A stretch of DNA of 64,000 bases, from positions 124,001 to 188,000 of the forward strand of contig CAWFGJ010000005.1 of NCBI GenBank assembly GCA_963815355.1. The letters are read 5' to 3'. How positions within the stretch are numbered: the first letter of the stretch is position 1; every line of letters starts with the position of its first letter. The stretch is from JAPUEK01 sp963815355 (lineage in GTDB: Bacteria; Pseudomonadota; Alphaproteobacteria; Rhodobacterales; Rhodobacteraceae). The notes below the pieces were generated by a model. That model saw only the letters and a program-made list of their open reading frames with translations, was not told the origin of the DNA and did not search any database. This document shows positions 1 to 9,122 of this stretch, one piece after another. The translations under genes were made by a program, and so were the position numbers.

Positions 1-96
1 CAGGCGGCAGATACGGCCTCGGGCACGCTTAGCGTTGAGGTAGCCCAGCTTTCGCAACGCTTTGGGCCGGGCCCCGCGCGGGTCCTGATCCTGTGA
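1..96 (+). CDS. 3' end of an unidentified gene
   Basis: An open frame enters from the left edge and ends at the TGA at 94-96, giving the last 31 residues of a protein ending in ARVLIL. The length and codon use look coding, but no family can be recognised from this fragment. It runs in the same direction as cysE, with an 87-base gap. The function is unknown. Confidence 0.45.
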   Translation, partial: QAADTASGTLSVEVAQLSQRFGPGPARVLIL

Positions 97-183
97 CAGC
101 CCCCCACGGTGACGTGACGAAACCTCCACTTTTGATGGGTCATACCCTGTGCTATTCTGAACGCTCAAACGGAGGGACACAGC

Positions 184-993
184 GTGTTCGAAACCAAAGC
201 CAAGCTGAGCCACGTCGATCCGGTCTGGACCCGCGTCCGCGAAGAAGCCTTCGAGATGGTCAACGCCGAACCCTTGCTGGGCGGCCTTATCCATTCCAGC
301 CTGTTGCACCACCCCACGCTGGAACGCGCACTCGCCTACCGCTTTTCGATGAAGCTGGCCTCGGGCGAGATGAGCGAGCAGATCTTGCGCGAAATCGCGG
401 ATGAGGCCTATGAAAACGACCCCGCGCTTGGCCAATCCGCGCGGGCTGACCTGACAGCGGTTCTGGACCGTGACCCGGCCTGCCACCGCTTTATCCAGCC
501 GATGCTGTTCTTCAAGGGCTTCCAGGCGGTTCAGGCCTACCGCGTGGGCCATTGGCTTTGGCAGCACGGGCGCAAGGACATGGCCTATTTCGTGCAGATG
601 CGCGTGTCCGAGGCCTTTGGCGTCGATATCCACCCCGCCGCCCGCGTCGGGCGCGGCATCATGATTGACCATGCCCATTCCATCGTCATCGGCGAAACGG
701 CCGTCGTTGGCGATAACGTCTCGATGCTGCATTCCGTCACCCTTGGCGGCACCGGCAAAGAAGACGGCGACCGCCACCCAAAGATCGGCGACGGCGTGCT
801 GATCGGCGCGGGGGCCAAGGTGTTGGGCAATATCCACGTCGGCCACTGCTCGCGCATCGCGGCGGGCTCTGTCGTGCTGCAGGACGTGCCGCATAACAAG
901 ACCGTCGCCGGCGTTCCGGCCCGCGTGGTGGGTGAAGCAGGCTGTTCGCAACCCTCAGTCACCATGGACCAACTGATCAAGGGCGAGATATGA
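184..993 (+). CDS. cysE: Serine O-acetyltransferase
   Basis: This enzyme acetylates L-serine with acetyl-CoA to give O-acetylserine, the first committed step of cysteine synthesis in the cytoplasm. The product is 269 residues. The N-terminal half is the helical CysE domain, and residues about 145-235 are a left-handed beta-helix of hexapeptide repeats. D148 and H163 are spaced like the catalytic Asp/His pair of the family, and the stretch VTLGGTGK follows. The GTG start at 184 has GGAGGG about 8 bases upstream. The gene stands alone and ends at a strong hairpin shared with the convergent pdhC. Family assignment is firm. Confidence 0.95.
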   Translation: MFETKAKLSHVDPVWTRVREEAFEMVNAEPLLGGLIHSSLLHHPTLERALAYRFSMKLASGEMSEQILREIADEAYENDPALGQSARADLTAVLDRDPACHRFIQPMLFFKGFQAVQAYRVGHWLWQHGRKDMAYFVQMRVSEAFGVDIHPAARVGRGIMIDHAHSIVIGETAVVGDNVSMLHSVTLGGTGKEDGDRHPKIGDGVLIGAGAKVLGNIHVGHCSRIAAGSVVLQDVPHNKTVAGVPARVVGEAGCSQPSVTMDQLIKGEI

Positions 994-1015
994 TCACATC
1001 TTCCCGGTTGAAACC

Positions 1016-1055
1016 AAAACGCCCGAAGCGAAAGCTCCGGGCGTTTTGTGTTTTT
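1016..1055. terminator. Bidirectional terminator between cysE and pdhC
   Basis: A perfect 10-bp stem, AAAACGCCCG at 1016-1025 with CGGGCGTTTT at 1038-1047, encloses a second 3-bp stem with a GAAA loop. A further T run follows at 1051-1055. The A run on one side and T run on the other let it serve both convergent genes. Confidence 0.85.
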
Positions 1056-1092
1056 ATATCAGGGCCTTATGGCAAGACCCTGATGTGACACC

Positions 1093-2397
1093 TTAGGCCA
1101 GCATGGCAATCGGGTTCTCAAGGCAATCCACGACCACCTTCAGGAACTCAGCCCCCAAGGCGCCGTCGATCACCCGGTGATCGACCGACAGGGTCATCGA
1201 CATCACCGTCGCCACACCCAGCGTGCCGTCTTTCAACACGACCGGCTTTTTCACACCCGCCCCAACCGCAAGGATCGCCCCATGCGGCGGGTTGATCACG
1301 GCGTCAAAGTTGTCGATGCCCATCATCCCAAGGTTTGAAATCGCAAAGCTGCCGCCCTGATATTCATGCGGAGCCAGCTTTTTGGTCTTGGCGCGCGTCG
1401 CCAGATCCTTCATCTCGGCCGACAGGGCCGACAGGGTTTTCTTGTCCGCATCGCGCAGCACCGGGGTGAACAGACCCCCCTCGATCGCCACCGCAACCGC
1501 CACATCCGACGGCTTCAGCTTCAAGATCCGGTCGCCTGCCCAAACGGCATTGGCATCCGGCACCGCCTGCAAGGCCAAAGCGCAGGCCTTGATGATGAAG
1601 TCATTGACGCTCAGCTTCACGCCGCGGCTTTCCAGCCCTTTGTTCAACTGCGCGCGGAAGGCCATCAGATCATCCAGCCGGACTTCGCGGCGCAGATAGA
1701 AATGCGGGATGGTCTGCTTGGCTTCGGTCAGGCGGGCTGCAATGGTGCGGCGCATCCCGTCCAGCGGCACTTCGGTGTAGGCCCGGTCGGCATACATCTT
1801 CATCACCGTTTCCGCCGACATGCCCGTGGCCATCGCCGGTTTCGCCGCCGGAGCCGCTGCTGGCGCAGCAACCGCAACCGGAGCTGCCGCCACCGGGGCC
1901 GCCTGCGCGCCCTCGACATCGGCGCGCACGATCCGGCCATGCGGGCCGGAACCGGTCACCTTGGTCAGATCCAGACCCTTTTCCGCCGCGATCCGCCGCG
2001 CCAGAGGCGAGGCAAACACCCGCGCCCCCGCCGCTTTGGGTGCCGCCGGGGCCACCGCGACCGCCGCCGCTGCCGGAGCAGCCACCGCCGCAACCGGCGC
2101 CGCCGCAACCGCAACTGGAGCCGCTTTCGCCGCACCTGCCGCCGGAACAGCTTCACCTTCTTCGATCAGCACCGCGATCGGCGTGTTCACTTTCACCCCG
2201 GCAGAGCCTTCAGCGATCAGAATCTTGCCGATGATGCCTTCATCCACCGCCTCAAATTCCATCGTCGCCTTGTCGGTTTCGATCTCGGCGAGGATCTGGC
2301 CCGATTTGACCACATCCCCCTCTTTGACCAACCATTTCGCCAGCGTGCCTTCCTCCATCGTCGGGGAAAGCGCGGGCATCAGGATTTCCACAGCCAT
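1093..2397 (-). CDS. pdhC: Pyruvate dehydrogenase E2, dihydrolipoamide acetyltransferase
   Basis: This is the E2 core of the pyruvate dehydrogenase complex; it moves the acetyl group from lipoamide to CoA. The protein has 434 residues. An N-terminal lipoyl domain has its lipoylated lysine at K43 (ETDKATME). An Ala/Pro-rich linker comes next, then an E3-binding domain at about 140-178 (SPLARRIAAEKGLDL) and the acetyltransferase domain with DHRVIDG near residue 407. I chose the ATG at 2397 because TAAGGAGGGG lies just upstream and overlaps the pdhB stop; a longer frame upstream has no such support. It is the last gene of pdhA-pdhB-pdhC. No E3 (lpd) gene is present here. Confidence 0.96.
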   Translation of the reverse strand: MAVEILMPALSPTMEEGTLAKWLVKEGDVVKSGQILAEIETDKATMEFEAVDEGIIGKILIAEGSAGVKVNTPIAVLIEEGEAVPAAGAAKAAPVAVAAAPVAAVAAPAAAAVAVAPAAPKAAGARVFASPLARRIAAEKGLDLTKVTGSGPHGRIVRADVEGAQAAPVAAAPVAVAAPAAAPAAKPAMATGMSAETVMKMYADRAYTEVPLDGMRRTIAARLTEAKQTIPHFYLRREVRLDDLMAFRAQLNKGLESRGVKLSVNDFIIKACALALQAVPDANAVWAGDRILKLKPSDVAVAVAIEGGLFTPVLRDADKKTLSALSAEMKDLATRAKTKKLAPHEYQGGSFAISNLGMMGIDNFDAVINPPHGAILAVGAGVKKPVVLKDGTLGVATVMSMTLSVDHRVIDGALGAEFLKVVVDCLENPIAMLA

Positions 2398-2407
2398 TGT
2401 CCCCTCC

Positions 2408-3781
2408 TTACCGGTAGCAAACGGATTTGACGGCAGCGACCACATCGGCGGTCGTCACCAAGGCCAGCTTTTCAAGGTTGGCCGCATAGGGCATCGGCAC
2501 GTCCTTGCCGGTGCAGTTGATCACCGGGGCGTCCAGATAATCAAAGGCGCGCTCCATGATCACCGCCGACAGGTGGTTGCCGATGGCCCCCACAGGGAAG
2601 CCCTCTTCCACCGTCACGCAGCGATTGGTTTTCTGAACCGAGGCGAGAACCGTATCGTAATCAAGCGGGCGCAGCGTGCGCAGATCGATCACTTCGGCTG
2701 AAATCCCGTCCTTGGCCAAGGCATCCGCCGCCTCCAGCGCATAGGTCATGCCGATGCCAAAGGACACGATGGTCACATCGGTGCCTTCGCGCCAGATCCG
2801 GGCCTTGCCGAAGGGAATGGTGAAATCGTCCAGCACCGGCACTTCAAAGCTGCGCCCGTAAAGGATCTCGTTCTCCAAAAACACCACCGGGTTCGGATCG
2901 CGGATCGCCTGTTTCAGCAGACCTTTCGCATCCGCCGCCGAATAGGGCATCACCACCCGCAGGCCGGGGATTGCCGCATACCAGGCCGCGTAGTCCTGGC
3001 TGTGCTGCGCGCCAACCCGCGCCGCGGCACCATTGGTCCCCCGGAACACGATCGGGCATCCCAACTGGCCGCCCGACATATAGTTGGTCTTGGCGGCAGA
3101 GTTCAGAATGTGGTCAATGGCTTGCATGGCGAAGTTAAAGGTCATGAACTCCACGATCGGGTTCAAGCCACCCCAAGCCGCGCCAATCGCGATGCCGGTA
3201 AAGCCGGCCTCGGTGATCGGGGTATCCACGATGCGCTTGGGGCCAAACTCATCCAAAAGACCCTGGCTGATCTTGTAGGCGCCTTGATACTCGCCCACCT
3301 CTTCGCCCATCAACATGACGTTGGGGTTGGCGCGCATCTCTTCGGCCATCGCCTCGCGCAGGGCTTCCCGCACGGTCATGGTTTTCATCGCCGTGCCTTC
3401 GGGCCAGTCGGGCGAGGCTTTGGACACCACGGCCACAGGAGCTGCCACAGCTGCAGGAGCCGCCGCCGCAGGGGCCGCAGCCACAGGTGCCGCCGCCGCA
3501 GGGGCTGCCGCGGCCGCCGGGGCGGCTGACGCGTCCTCTCCGTCTTCGACCAGCACCATGATCGGGGTGTTTACCTTCACCCCGGCCGTGCCTTCTGCGA
3601 TCAGGATGCGGCCAACGGTGCCTTCATCCACAGCTTCGAATTCCATCGTCGCCTTGTCGGTCTCAATCTCGGCAAGGATCTGGCCGGACTTGACCACATC
3701 GCCTTCCTTGACCAGCCACTTGGCCAGCGTGCCTTCCTCCATCGTCGGGGAAAGTGCGGGCATCAATACTTCGGTTGCCAT
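2408..3781 (-). CDS. pdhB: Pyruvate dehydrogenase E1 beta subunit with lipoyl domain
   Basis: This is the beta subunit of the thiamine-diphosphate E1 component, which decarboxylates pyruvate and acylates lipoamide. The protein has 457 residues, longer than a plain E1-beta (about 330). The extra length is an N-terminal lipoyl domain (K43 in ETDKATME) and an Ala/Pro linker to about residue 125. The transketolase-type domain starts near TVREALREAMAEEM and contains GEEVGEYQGAYK. Lipoyl-bearing E1-beta is known in alphaproteobacteria. The lipoyl module is almost identical to that of pdhC. The gene sits 12 bases after pdhA and 10 bases before pdhC. Confidence 0.96.
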   Translation of the reverse strand: MATEVLMPALSPTMEEGTLAKWLVKEGDVVKSGQILAEIETDKATMEFEAVDEGTVGRILIAEGTAGVKVNTPIMVLVEDGEDASAAPAAAAAPAAAAPVAAAPAAAAPAAVAAPVAVVSKASPDWPEGTAMKTMTVREALREAMAEEMRANPNVMLMGEEVGEYQGAYKISQGLLDEFGPKRIVDTPITEAGFTGIAIGAAWGGLNPIVEFMTFNFAMQAIDHILNSAAKTNYMSGGQLGCPIVFRGTNGAAARVGAQHSQDYAAWYAAIPGLRVVMPYSAADAKGLLKQAIRDPNPVVFLENEILYGRSFEVPVLDDFTIPFGKARIWREGTDVTIVSFGIGMTYALEAADALAKDGISAEVIDLRTLRPLDYDTVLASVQKTNRCVTVEEGFPVGAIGNHLSAVIMERAFDYLDAPVINCTGKDVPMPYAANLEKLALVTTADVVAAVKSVCYR

Positions 3782-3793
3782 GTCTGTTCCCCC

Positions 3794-4783
3794 TCAGGCG
3801 TAGATGTCGGTCCAAAGCTCGCTCAGGGCGGGCTCCGGACTGGCTTTGGCGAATTCGGCGCTTTCGTTGACGATATCCTTGATCTCGCGGTCAATCGCCT
3901 TGAGATCCTCTTCCGAGGAAAGGCCAGACCCGACCAGCATATCGCGGATATGCTCAATCGCGTCCTTTTCGTCTTTCATCTTCTGCACTTCCTCACGGGT
4001 CCGGTATTTCGCCGGGTCCGACATGGAGTGGCCGCGATAGCGGTAGGTCATCATTTCCAGAATGTAGGGGCCTTTGCCGGCCCGGCAATGCGCCACAGCC
4101 TTTTCGCCCGCCGCTTTCACGGCCAGCACATCCATGCCGTCCACTTGCTCACCGGGGATGCCGTAGGCCAGCCCGCGTCCGAACAGGGTTTCCGATTTGG
4201 TTGACCGTGCTTGCGACGTGCCCATGGCGTAGTGGTTGTTTTCAATAACGAAAATAACCGGCAGCGCCCACAGTTCGGCCATGTTGTAGGTCTCATAGAC
4301 CTGACCTTGGTTGGCCGCACCGTCGCCGAAATAGGTGAAGGTCACATTGTCATTGCCGTGGTATTTGTCGGCAAAGGCCAGACCGGCACCCAACGGCACC
4401 TGTGCGCCCACAATGCCGTGCCCACCGTAGAAATGCTTTTCCCGGCTGAACATGTGCATAGAGCCGCCCTTGCCCTTGGAGTATCCCCCCTCGCGCCCGG
4501 TTAACTCGGCCATCACACCCTTGGCATCCATGCCGCAGGCGAGCATATGCCCATGGTCGCGGTAAGAGGTGATGCGTTTGTCCCCCTCTTTGGCGCAGGC
4601 CTCAAGCCCGACCACAACCGCTTCTTGCCCGATGTAGAGGTGGCAGAACCCCCCGATCAGACCCATGCCATAGAGCTGGCCCGCTTTTTCTTCGAATCGG
4701 CGGATCAACAGCATCTCGCGGTAGAACTTCAGCAGTTCTTCCTTGGATACGTTTGACTTCTCAGGGGCTTTCTTCGCAGCCAC
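3794..4783 (-). CDS. pdhA: Pyruvate dehydrogenase E1 alpha subunit
   Basis: This is the alpha subunit of the E1 component, binding thiamine diphosphate together with PdhB. The protein has 329 residues, normal for the family. The diphosphate-binding motif GDGAANQGQVYE is followed by a conserved ENN, and the phosphorylation-loop type sequence YRYRGHSMSDPAKYR lies near residue 250. The ATG at 4783 has GGGAGGAG upstream. It is the first gene of the pdh operon, so the operon promoter should lie in the 152 bases between it and the FtsB-like gene. I see no recognisable operator there. Confidence 0.96.
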   Translation of the reverse strand: MAAKKAPEKSNVSKEELLKFYREMLLIRRFEEKAGQLYGMGLIGGFCHLYIGQEAVVVGLEACAKEGDKRITSYRDHGHMLACGMDAKGVMAELTGREGGYSKGKGGSMHMFSREKHFYGGHGIVGAQVPLGAGLAFADKYHGNDNVTFTYFGDGAANQGQVYETYNMAELWALPVIFVIENNHYAMGTSQARSTKSETLFGRGLAYGIPGEQVDGMDVLAVKAAGEKAVAHCRAGKGPYILEMMTYRYRGHSMSDPAKYRTREEVQKMKDEKDAIEHIRDMLVGSGLSSEEDLKAIDREIKDIVNESAEFAKASPEPALSELWTDIYA

Positions 4784-4935
4784 GGTGGTCTCCTCCCGTC
4801 ACGATGTAGAATAGTTCAGTGTTAAACCATCTATAGCGCACCGGAGAAAAAACGCAAAACTGAAAGTTGACGCTACGGCGCAGCGCATAGCAGCCATGAA
4901 AATGGGGAATAGGTCAGGCGAAGGGGCAGGGCGCG

Positions 4936-5250
4936 TTAGCGAATGACGATCTCATCCGCGCGCAGATAGCCCAGAACCGAACGGGCCTGCTCATCCAGCA
5001 AGTCCACGTCCAGATAGTCATCCGACAGACGGTGCGTCAGGTTGGTGACCAACACCAGCTCATGCGCAAGCCGGTCACGCTCAATTGTCAGCGCCTCGGC
5101 CTCGGCATGGATCTGCACCCGGCGGAACACGCCGAAATCGCCCTGCACAGCGGCAAAGGTAAAGTAGCCGCCCAGCGTGAACGCCAGAACCATATAGAGA
5201 ATGCCACCAAGGGCTGGACGCATCGGGGAACTGTTCATCTGCCGCCTCAT
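4936..5250 (-). CDS. FtsB/DivIC-family septum formation initiator
   Basis: This is a small bitopic membrane protein of the FtsB/DivIC family, which acts in the divisome between FtsQ and FtsL. The product is 104 residues: a short cytoplasmic tail, one membrane helix at about 13-35 (ending TFAAVQG), a coiled-coil stretch at 42-75, and the conserved C-terminal part LSDDYLDVDLLDEQARSVLG. I chose the ATG at 5250 because GAGGGG lies just upstream; the ATG at 5238 is a workable alternative. A longer upstream frame exists but adds a low-complexity non-homologous extension. Family-level call is good; the exact FtsB role is inferred. Confidence 0.85.
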   Translation of the reverse strand: MRRQMNSSPMRPALGGILYMVLAFTLGGYFTFAAVQGDFGVFRRVQIHAEAEALTIERDRLAHELVLVTNLTHRLSDDYLDVDLLDEQARSVLGYLRADEIVIR

Positions 5251-5337
5251 CGCCCACCCCTCATGTGCCGGGGGCGGTTCGTGACCTAACTGTGACACAT
5301 CCTTTGGCCGTTGGGAATCCCCGCAAACGTGCCACGC

Positions 5338-5365
5338 AAAAAAAAACGCGCAGAGATTCCGCGCG
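5338..5365 (-). terminator. Intrinsic terminator after the exported protein gene
   Basis: Read on the minus strand, CGCGC pairs with GCGCG around a 9-base loop and is followed by nine T residues (5346 down to 5338). It lies just past the stop of the gene at 5390-5962, ending that transcript before the FtsB-like gene. Confidence 0.75.
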
Positions 5366-5389
5366 CCTTCAAGCCGTTGCGGGGCGAGG

Positions 5390-5962
5390 CTACTCTGCCA
5401 CTGTAACCACGCTGCCCATCTGCACATCGGTTTCAATACGCAGCGCAAGATCCTCGCAAGGGGTGTCGGGCCAATCCACCGGGCACACCCGTGCAGTCAC
5501 GCTGCCGGTCAGGTGGCGCAGATAGCTGTCCTCTTGCGCCGGGCCGATGCTTTCAAGGACAAGCGCCGCGGTTTGCCCGACCGAACTGAGCCGCGGCCCC
5601 TCGAAATCCTTGCCTTGCAGGATTTCCACCGTCACCGCCTCTGCCGCGCCCGTGCGCAGTTGCGGGCCAAAGTTGCCCTCTGCCGACAGGCGAAACCCGA
5701 AATCCTTCGGGTTATCGGGCGTATAGCCGACGATCCGCAGGATCACCGCCTTGGTTTTATAATCCTGATCCACCCAAGCCGAGGCATCAAAGGCCCCGAT
5801 CGAAAAGTCGAACGTCTCCCAGGCCGCCGGAGCGCCCCCCAGCGTGCCAGTGACACTGCCCATCTTGGGCGGATAGCCGGGGCCGCCGTCTTCTTCCAAC
5901 ACATCCTGCGCCGAGGCGATCCCGGCGCAGAGCATCAGCCCCAGAACAGCGGCCCGCAGCAT
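5390..5962 (-). CDS. Exported protein of unknown function
   Basis: The product is 190 residues with a clear Sec signal peptide: hydrophobic residues 4-16, then ASA before Q19. The mature part is probably periplasmic and mostly beta-rich by eye, with two cysteines near residues 161 and 170 that could form a disulfide. I do not recognise a named domain. Its ATG overlaps the last base of the fbaB stop codon (TGATG), so it is translationally linked to aldolase, although a periplasmic role next to a glycolytic enzyme is unexplained. A T-rich terminator follows. Confidence 0.8.
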   Translation of the reverse strand: MLRAAVLGLMLCAGIASAQDVLEEDGGPGYPPKMGSVTGTLGGAPAAWETFDFSIGAFDASAWVDQDYKTKAVILRIVGYTPDNPKDFGFRLSAEGNFGPQLRTGAAEAVTVEILQGKDFEGPRLSSVGQTAALVLESIGPAQEDSYLRHLTGSVTARVCPVDWPDTPCEDLALRIETDVQMGSVVTVAE

Positions 5963-6891
5963 CAGGCCTTGCCCTTGTAGATATCGACCAGCTTGGCCAG
6001 CATCGCCAAAGCATCCTCACGTTTGCGCTGGAAAGAGTTGCGCCCGATGATCGACCCGTTGCCGCCGCCATCGCGGATCGCGCGGGCATCGTCATAGACC
6101 GCATCGGCCCCTTTGGCCGCCCCGCCCGAAAACACCACGATCCGCCGCCCGGCAAAGCTGGCATCCATGCAATGCTTGACGCGGGCCGCCTGCGTCGACA
6201 CGTCGATCTTTTCCTTTTCATAGACCTTCTTGGCCTCGGGCAGCATCAGATGATCGGTCGACAGCTTGATCTTGATGATATGCGCCCCCAAAAGCGCCGC
6301 GATTTGCGCCGCATAGGCCGCCACATCAATCGCCGTCTCGCCGTCTTTGGTGATCGCCTCGCCGCGCGGGTACGACCAGATCACCGTCGCGATCCCCTTG
6401 GCCGCCGCCTCTTTGCGCAGCTCCACGATCTCTTCGAACATGTCCAAAGCCATATCCGAGCCGGGATAGATGGTGAACCCGATGGCCGAGGCACCAATCC
6501 GCAGCGCGTCATCGACGCTGCCCGTCACGGCCTGATTCTTGCCCGCCGTGTCGGACATCAGGCTGTTGGCGGAGTTCAGCTTCAGGATCGTCGGGATCTG
6601 GCCCGCGAAAGTATCCGCTCCGGCCTCTAGCGCGCCCAAGGGGGCGGCATAGGCGTTCAGCCCGGCATCGATGGCCAGTTGGTAATGGTAATGCGGGTCA
6701 TAGGCCGCCGGGTTCATCGCAAAGTTGCGCGCCGGGCCATGCTCAAAGCCCTGATCCACCGGCAGAATGATCATCTTGCCCGTGCCGCCAAGTTTCCCCT
6801 CCATCAGCATCCGGCACAGATTGGCCTTCACGCCGGGGGTTTCGCCTTCGTAATTGGCCAGAATCTTCTGAACGGTCTTGGTCGCGCGCAT
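5962..6891 (-). CDS. fbaB: Fructose-bisphosphate aldolase, class I (FbaB/DhnA type)
   Basis: The enzyme cleaves or forms fructose 1,6-bisphosphate from two triose phosphates through a Schiff base. The protein has 309 residues in the archaeal-type class I fold. The segment LGAHIIKIKLSTDH carries the expected active-site lysine (K207 or K209). VDQGFEHGP near residue 45 and VFSGGAAKGAD near 255 are typical phosphate-binding regions. No metal ligands of class II aldolases are present. It is followed without gap by the exported protein gene. With pgk 1.8 kb away it gives a small glycolysis/gluconeogenesis cluster. Confidence 0.92.
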   Translation of the reverse strand: MRATKTVQKILANYEGETPGVKANLCRMLMEGKLGGTGKMIILPVDQGFEHGPARNFAMNPAAYDPHYHYQLAIDAGLNAYAAPLGALEAGADTFAGQIPTILKLNSANSLMSDTAGKNQAVTGSVDDALRIGASAIGFTIYPGSDMALDMFEEIVELRKEAAAKGIATVIWSYPRGEAITKDGETAIDVAAYAAQIAALLGAHIIKIKLSTDHLMLPEAKKVYEKEKIDVSTQAARVKHCMDASFAGRRIVVFSGGAAKGADAVYDDARAIRDGGGNGSIIGRNSFQRKREDALAMLAKLVDIYKGKA

Positions 6892-6975
6892 CTGATGTTC
6901 CTTTAGCGGGATACCGGTAAACGCCTCGTAGAAAGCTTGCAGAGGTGACGCAATATTGTTTGCGCTAACGCTACT

Positions 6976-7758
6976 TTACCAGCGTCTTTTAAGGAATTGT
7001 CCGGTGAAAAACGTGACAATCTTGCGCGGCAAAAGACGCGGCAGGACGGTCAGGATCTTGTTGTCGATCCCCGGCACGATCACCCCTTGGCCGCGCTGCA
7101 TCGCCGACCAGCCCGCTGCCGCAACCGAGGCGGGCGATTTCATCCCCATCCGGGTGACGATCGTGGCCCCCTCGGCCCCGTCTGCGGCAAAGAACTGGGT
7201 TGCAACCGGGCCGGGGCATAGCGCGGTGACTGTAACACCCGTGCCGCGCAACTCTGCCGCCACCCCTTCGGACAGGCTCAGGAAATAGGCCTTGGTCGCA
7301 TGATATACCGCCATATGTGGCCCGGCCAGAAACCCCGCAACGGACGCCACGTTCAGCACCCGGCCCGCGCCTTGGCCGACCATCGCCACGACCGCCCGCT
7401 TCATCAGGATCGTTGCCGCCACCACGTTGACGGCGACAGAGGCCTCTTCGCGCGCCCAGCCCTCGGGGTCGGCAAAATCCCCGTTGCGGCCAAGCCCTGC
7501 GTTGTTGACCAGCACCACAATCTTGCGCCCCTCGGTGGCTTCGGCCCATAACCGCTCGGCCTCGGCGGCCTGCGCCAGATCGGCGCCGATCACCACCACC
7601 TCGATCCCGTGGGCCTGTCGCAACGTCGCGGCAAGCACGTCAAGCTTGTCCACCTGCCGTGCTGACAGGATCAGGTGGAACCCGTCCCGCGCCGCGAGGC
7701 CCGCAAATTCGCGCCCCAACCCTTCAGAAGCCCCCGTGATCAACGCCCAATCCGCCAT
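6976..7758 (-). CDS. Short-chain dehydrogenase/reductase
   Basis: This is an NAD(P)-dependent oxidoreductase of the classical SDR type, substrate unknown. The product is 260 residues. Motifs in order are TGASEGLG at 8-15 (cofactor binding), NNAG at 85-88, S139, and Y152-x3-K156 (YHATK), a complete catalytic set. The PGPVATQFF stretch after the active site is typical. The ATG at 7758 starts MADWALITG and has a G-rich ribosome site; the frame extends 33 bases further upstream without support. It lies between pgk and fbaB on the same strand, but the family gives no link to glycolysis. Confidence 0.88.
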   Translation of the reverse strand: MADWALITGASEGLGREFAGLAARDGFHLILSARQVDKLDVLAATLRQAHGIEVVVIGADLAQAAEAERLWAEATEGRKIVVLVNNAGLGRNGDFADPEGWAREEASVAVNVVAATILMKRAVVAMVGQGAGRVLNVASVAGFLAGPHMAVYHATKAYFLSLSEGVAAELRGTGVTVTALCPGPVATQFFAADGAEGATIVTRMGMKSPASVAAAGWSAMQRGQGVIVPGIDNKILTVLPRLLPRKIVTFFTGQFLKRRW

Positions 7759-7824
7759 CGCTGCCCCCCAAAAAGTTGCGGCCAAGGCCAAGGACCCCGG
7801 ACGGTTGTTCGCCCCGCCGCAAGC

Positions 7825-9000
7825 CTAGCCGAGCGCTGCGACCCCTGGCAACTCCTTGCCCTCCATCCACTCAAGGAACGCGCCGCCCGCGGTGGAGATA
7901 AAGGTGAAATCCGCCGCTGCCCCCGCCTGGTTCAGCGCGGCCACCGTATCGCCCCCGCCCGCCACAGAGATCAGCTTGCCTGCCTTGGTCAGCGCCGCTG
8001 CTGCCAAGGCCGCCGCGTCGGTTGCGGCGTTAAAGGGCGCGATCTCGAACGCGCCCAGCGGGCCGTTCCAGATCAGGGTCTTGCAGGTGGCAAACACCTT
8101 GGTCAGTTCCGCCACCGTCTGCGGACCCGCATCCAGAATCATCGCATCCGCCGGGCAGGCGCCCACGGCCACTGTCTCACTTGCGGCCCCGGCCTTGAAC
8201 TCGCGCGCAACCACCACATCCACCGGTAAGTGGATCACACAACCTGCTGCTTTGGCCTTGGCCAGAATGTCGATCGCGGTCGGCGCCATCTCGCGCTCGG
8301 CCAGCGATTTGCCGACCTCGACCCCTTGGGCGACCAGAAAGGTGTTGGCCATGCCGCCGCCAATTACCAGATGATCGACCTTGGTTACCAGATTGCCCAG
8401 CAACTCCAGCTTGCTGGACACCTTGGCCCCGCCGACCACCGCCACCACCGGGCGCTTCGGCGTGCCCAAAGCCGCCTCCAGCGCGCGCAATTCTTCTTCC
8501 ATCAGACGCCCCGCGCAGGATGGCAGCAAATGCGCCACCCCCTCGGTCGAGGCATGGGCGCGGTGCGCCGCCGAGAAGGCATCGTTGCAATAGATGTCGC
8601 CCAGCCCGGCCAGAAATTGCGCCATCGCCGGGTCATTGGCCTCTTCCATCGGGGAAAAGCGGGTGTTTTCGACCAAAATCACCGAACCAGAGGGCAGGGC
8701 GTCAATCTCGGCCCGGCTGGGGCGCTCCATGAACACCACCGCGCGGCCCAGACCGGCTTCCAGCGCGGGCAACACATGGCGCAGGCTCATCTCCGGCACG
8801 ACCTTGCCCTTGGGGCGACCGAAATGCGCCAGCAGAACCACCTTGGCCCCGCGCGCGATCAGGTCTTCGACCGTCGGCTTGATCTTGTCGATCCGGGTGG
8901 TGTCGGTGACAACGCCCCCCTCCATCGGCACGTTGATGTCCACGCGGGTCAGCACGGTTTTGCCGGCCAACCCCAGATCGTCAATCGTCTTCCAAGCCAT
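7825..9000 (-). CDS. pgk: Phosphoglycerate kinase
   Basis: The enzyme transfers phosphate between 1,3-bisphosphoglycerate and ADP in glycolysis, and the reverse in gluconeogenesis or the Calvin cycle. The protein is 391 residues, close to the family norm. Visible motifs are RVDINVPM near the start, the substrate-binding FGRPKG, the lysine-rich VVGGAKVSSKLELL, the hinge WNGPLGAFE and the nucleotide loop VAGGGDTVAAL. I prefer the ATG at 9000 because GGAGG sits 6 bases upstream; an in-frame ATG at 9012 is possible. It is divergent from the cyclophilin genes. Confidence 0.96.
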   Translation of the reverse strand: MAWKTIDDLGLAGKTVLTRVDINVPMEGGVVTDTTRIDKIKPTVEDLIARGAKVVLLAHFGRPKGKVVPEMSLRHVLPALEAGLGRAVVFMERPSRAEIDALPSGSVILVENTRFSPMEEANDPAMAQFLAGLGDIYCNDAFSAAHRAHASTEGVAHLLPSCAGRLMEEELRALEAALGTPKRPVVAVVGGAKVSSKLELLGNLVTKVDHLVIGGGMANTFLVAQGVEVGKSLAEREMAPTAIDILAKAKAAGCVIHLPVDVVVAREFKAGAASETVAVGACPADAMILDAGPQTVAELTKVFATCKTLIWNGPLGAFEIAPFNAATDAAALAAAALTKAGKLISVAGGGDTVAALNQAGAAADFTFISTAGGAFLEWMEGKELPGVAALG

Positions 9001-9122
9001 CGCAGCCTCCATAGCATTTCCCCTTCTTTCCGCCCATCTCGCGGCTTCGTCAACCGTCAGCCCTTCCCCTTTTTGCCCGGCCCCATTAGGTTCCCCGCAG
9101 ATTTCAAACCGGAGAACCGCCG

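Noticed and set aside
1366..2430. Long plus-strand open frame opposite pdhC
   Set aside because: It is antisense to a firm gene, rich in Arg/His as expected from GC-rich shadow frames, and has no ribosome site.
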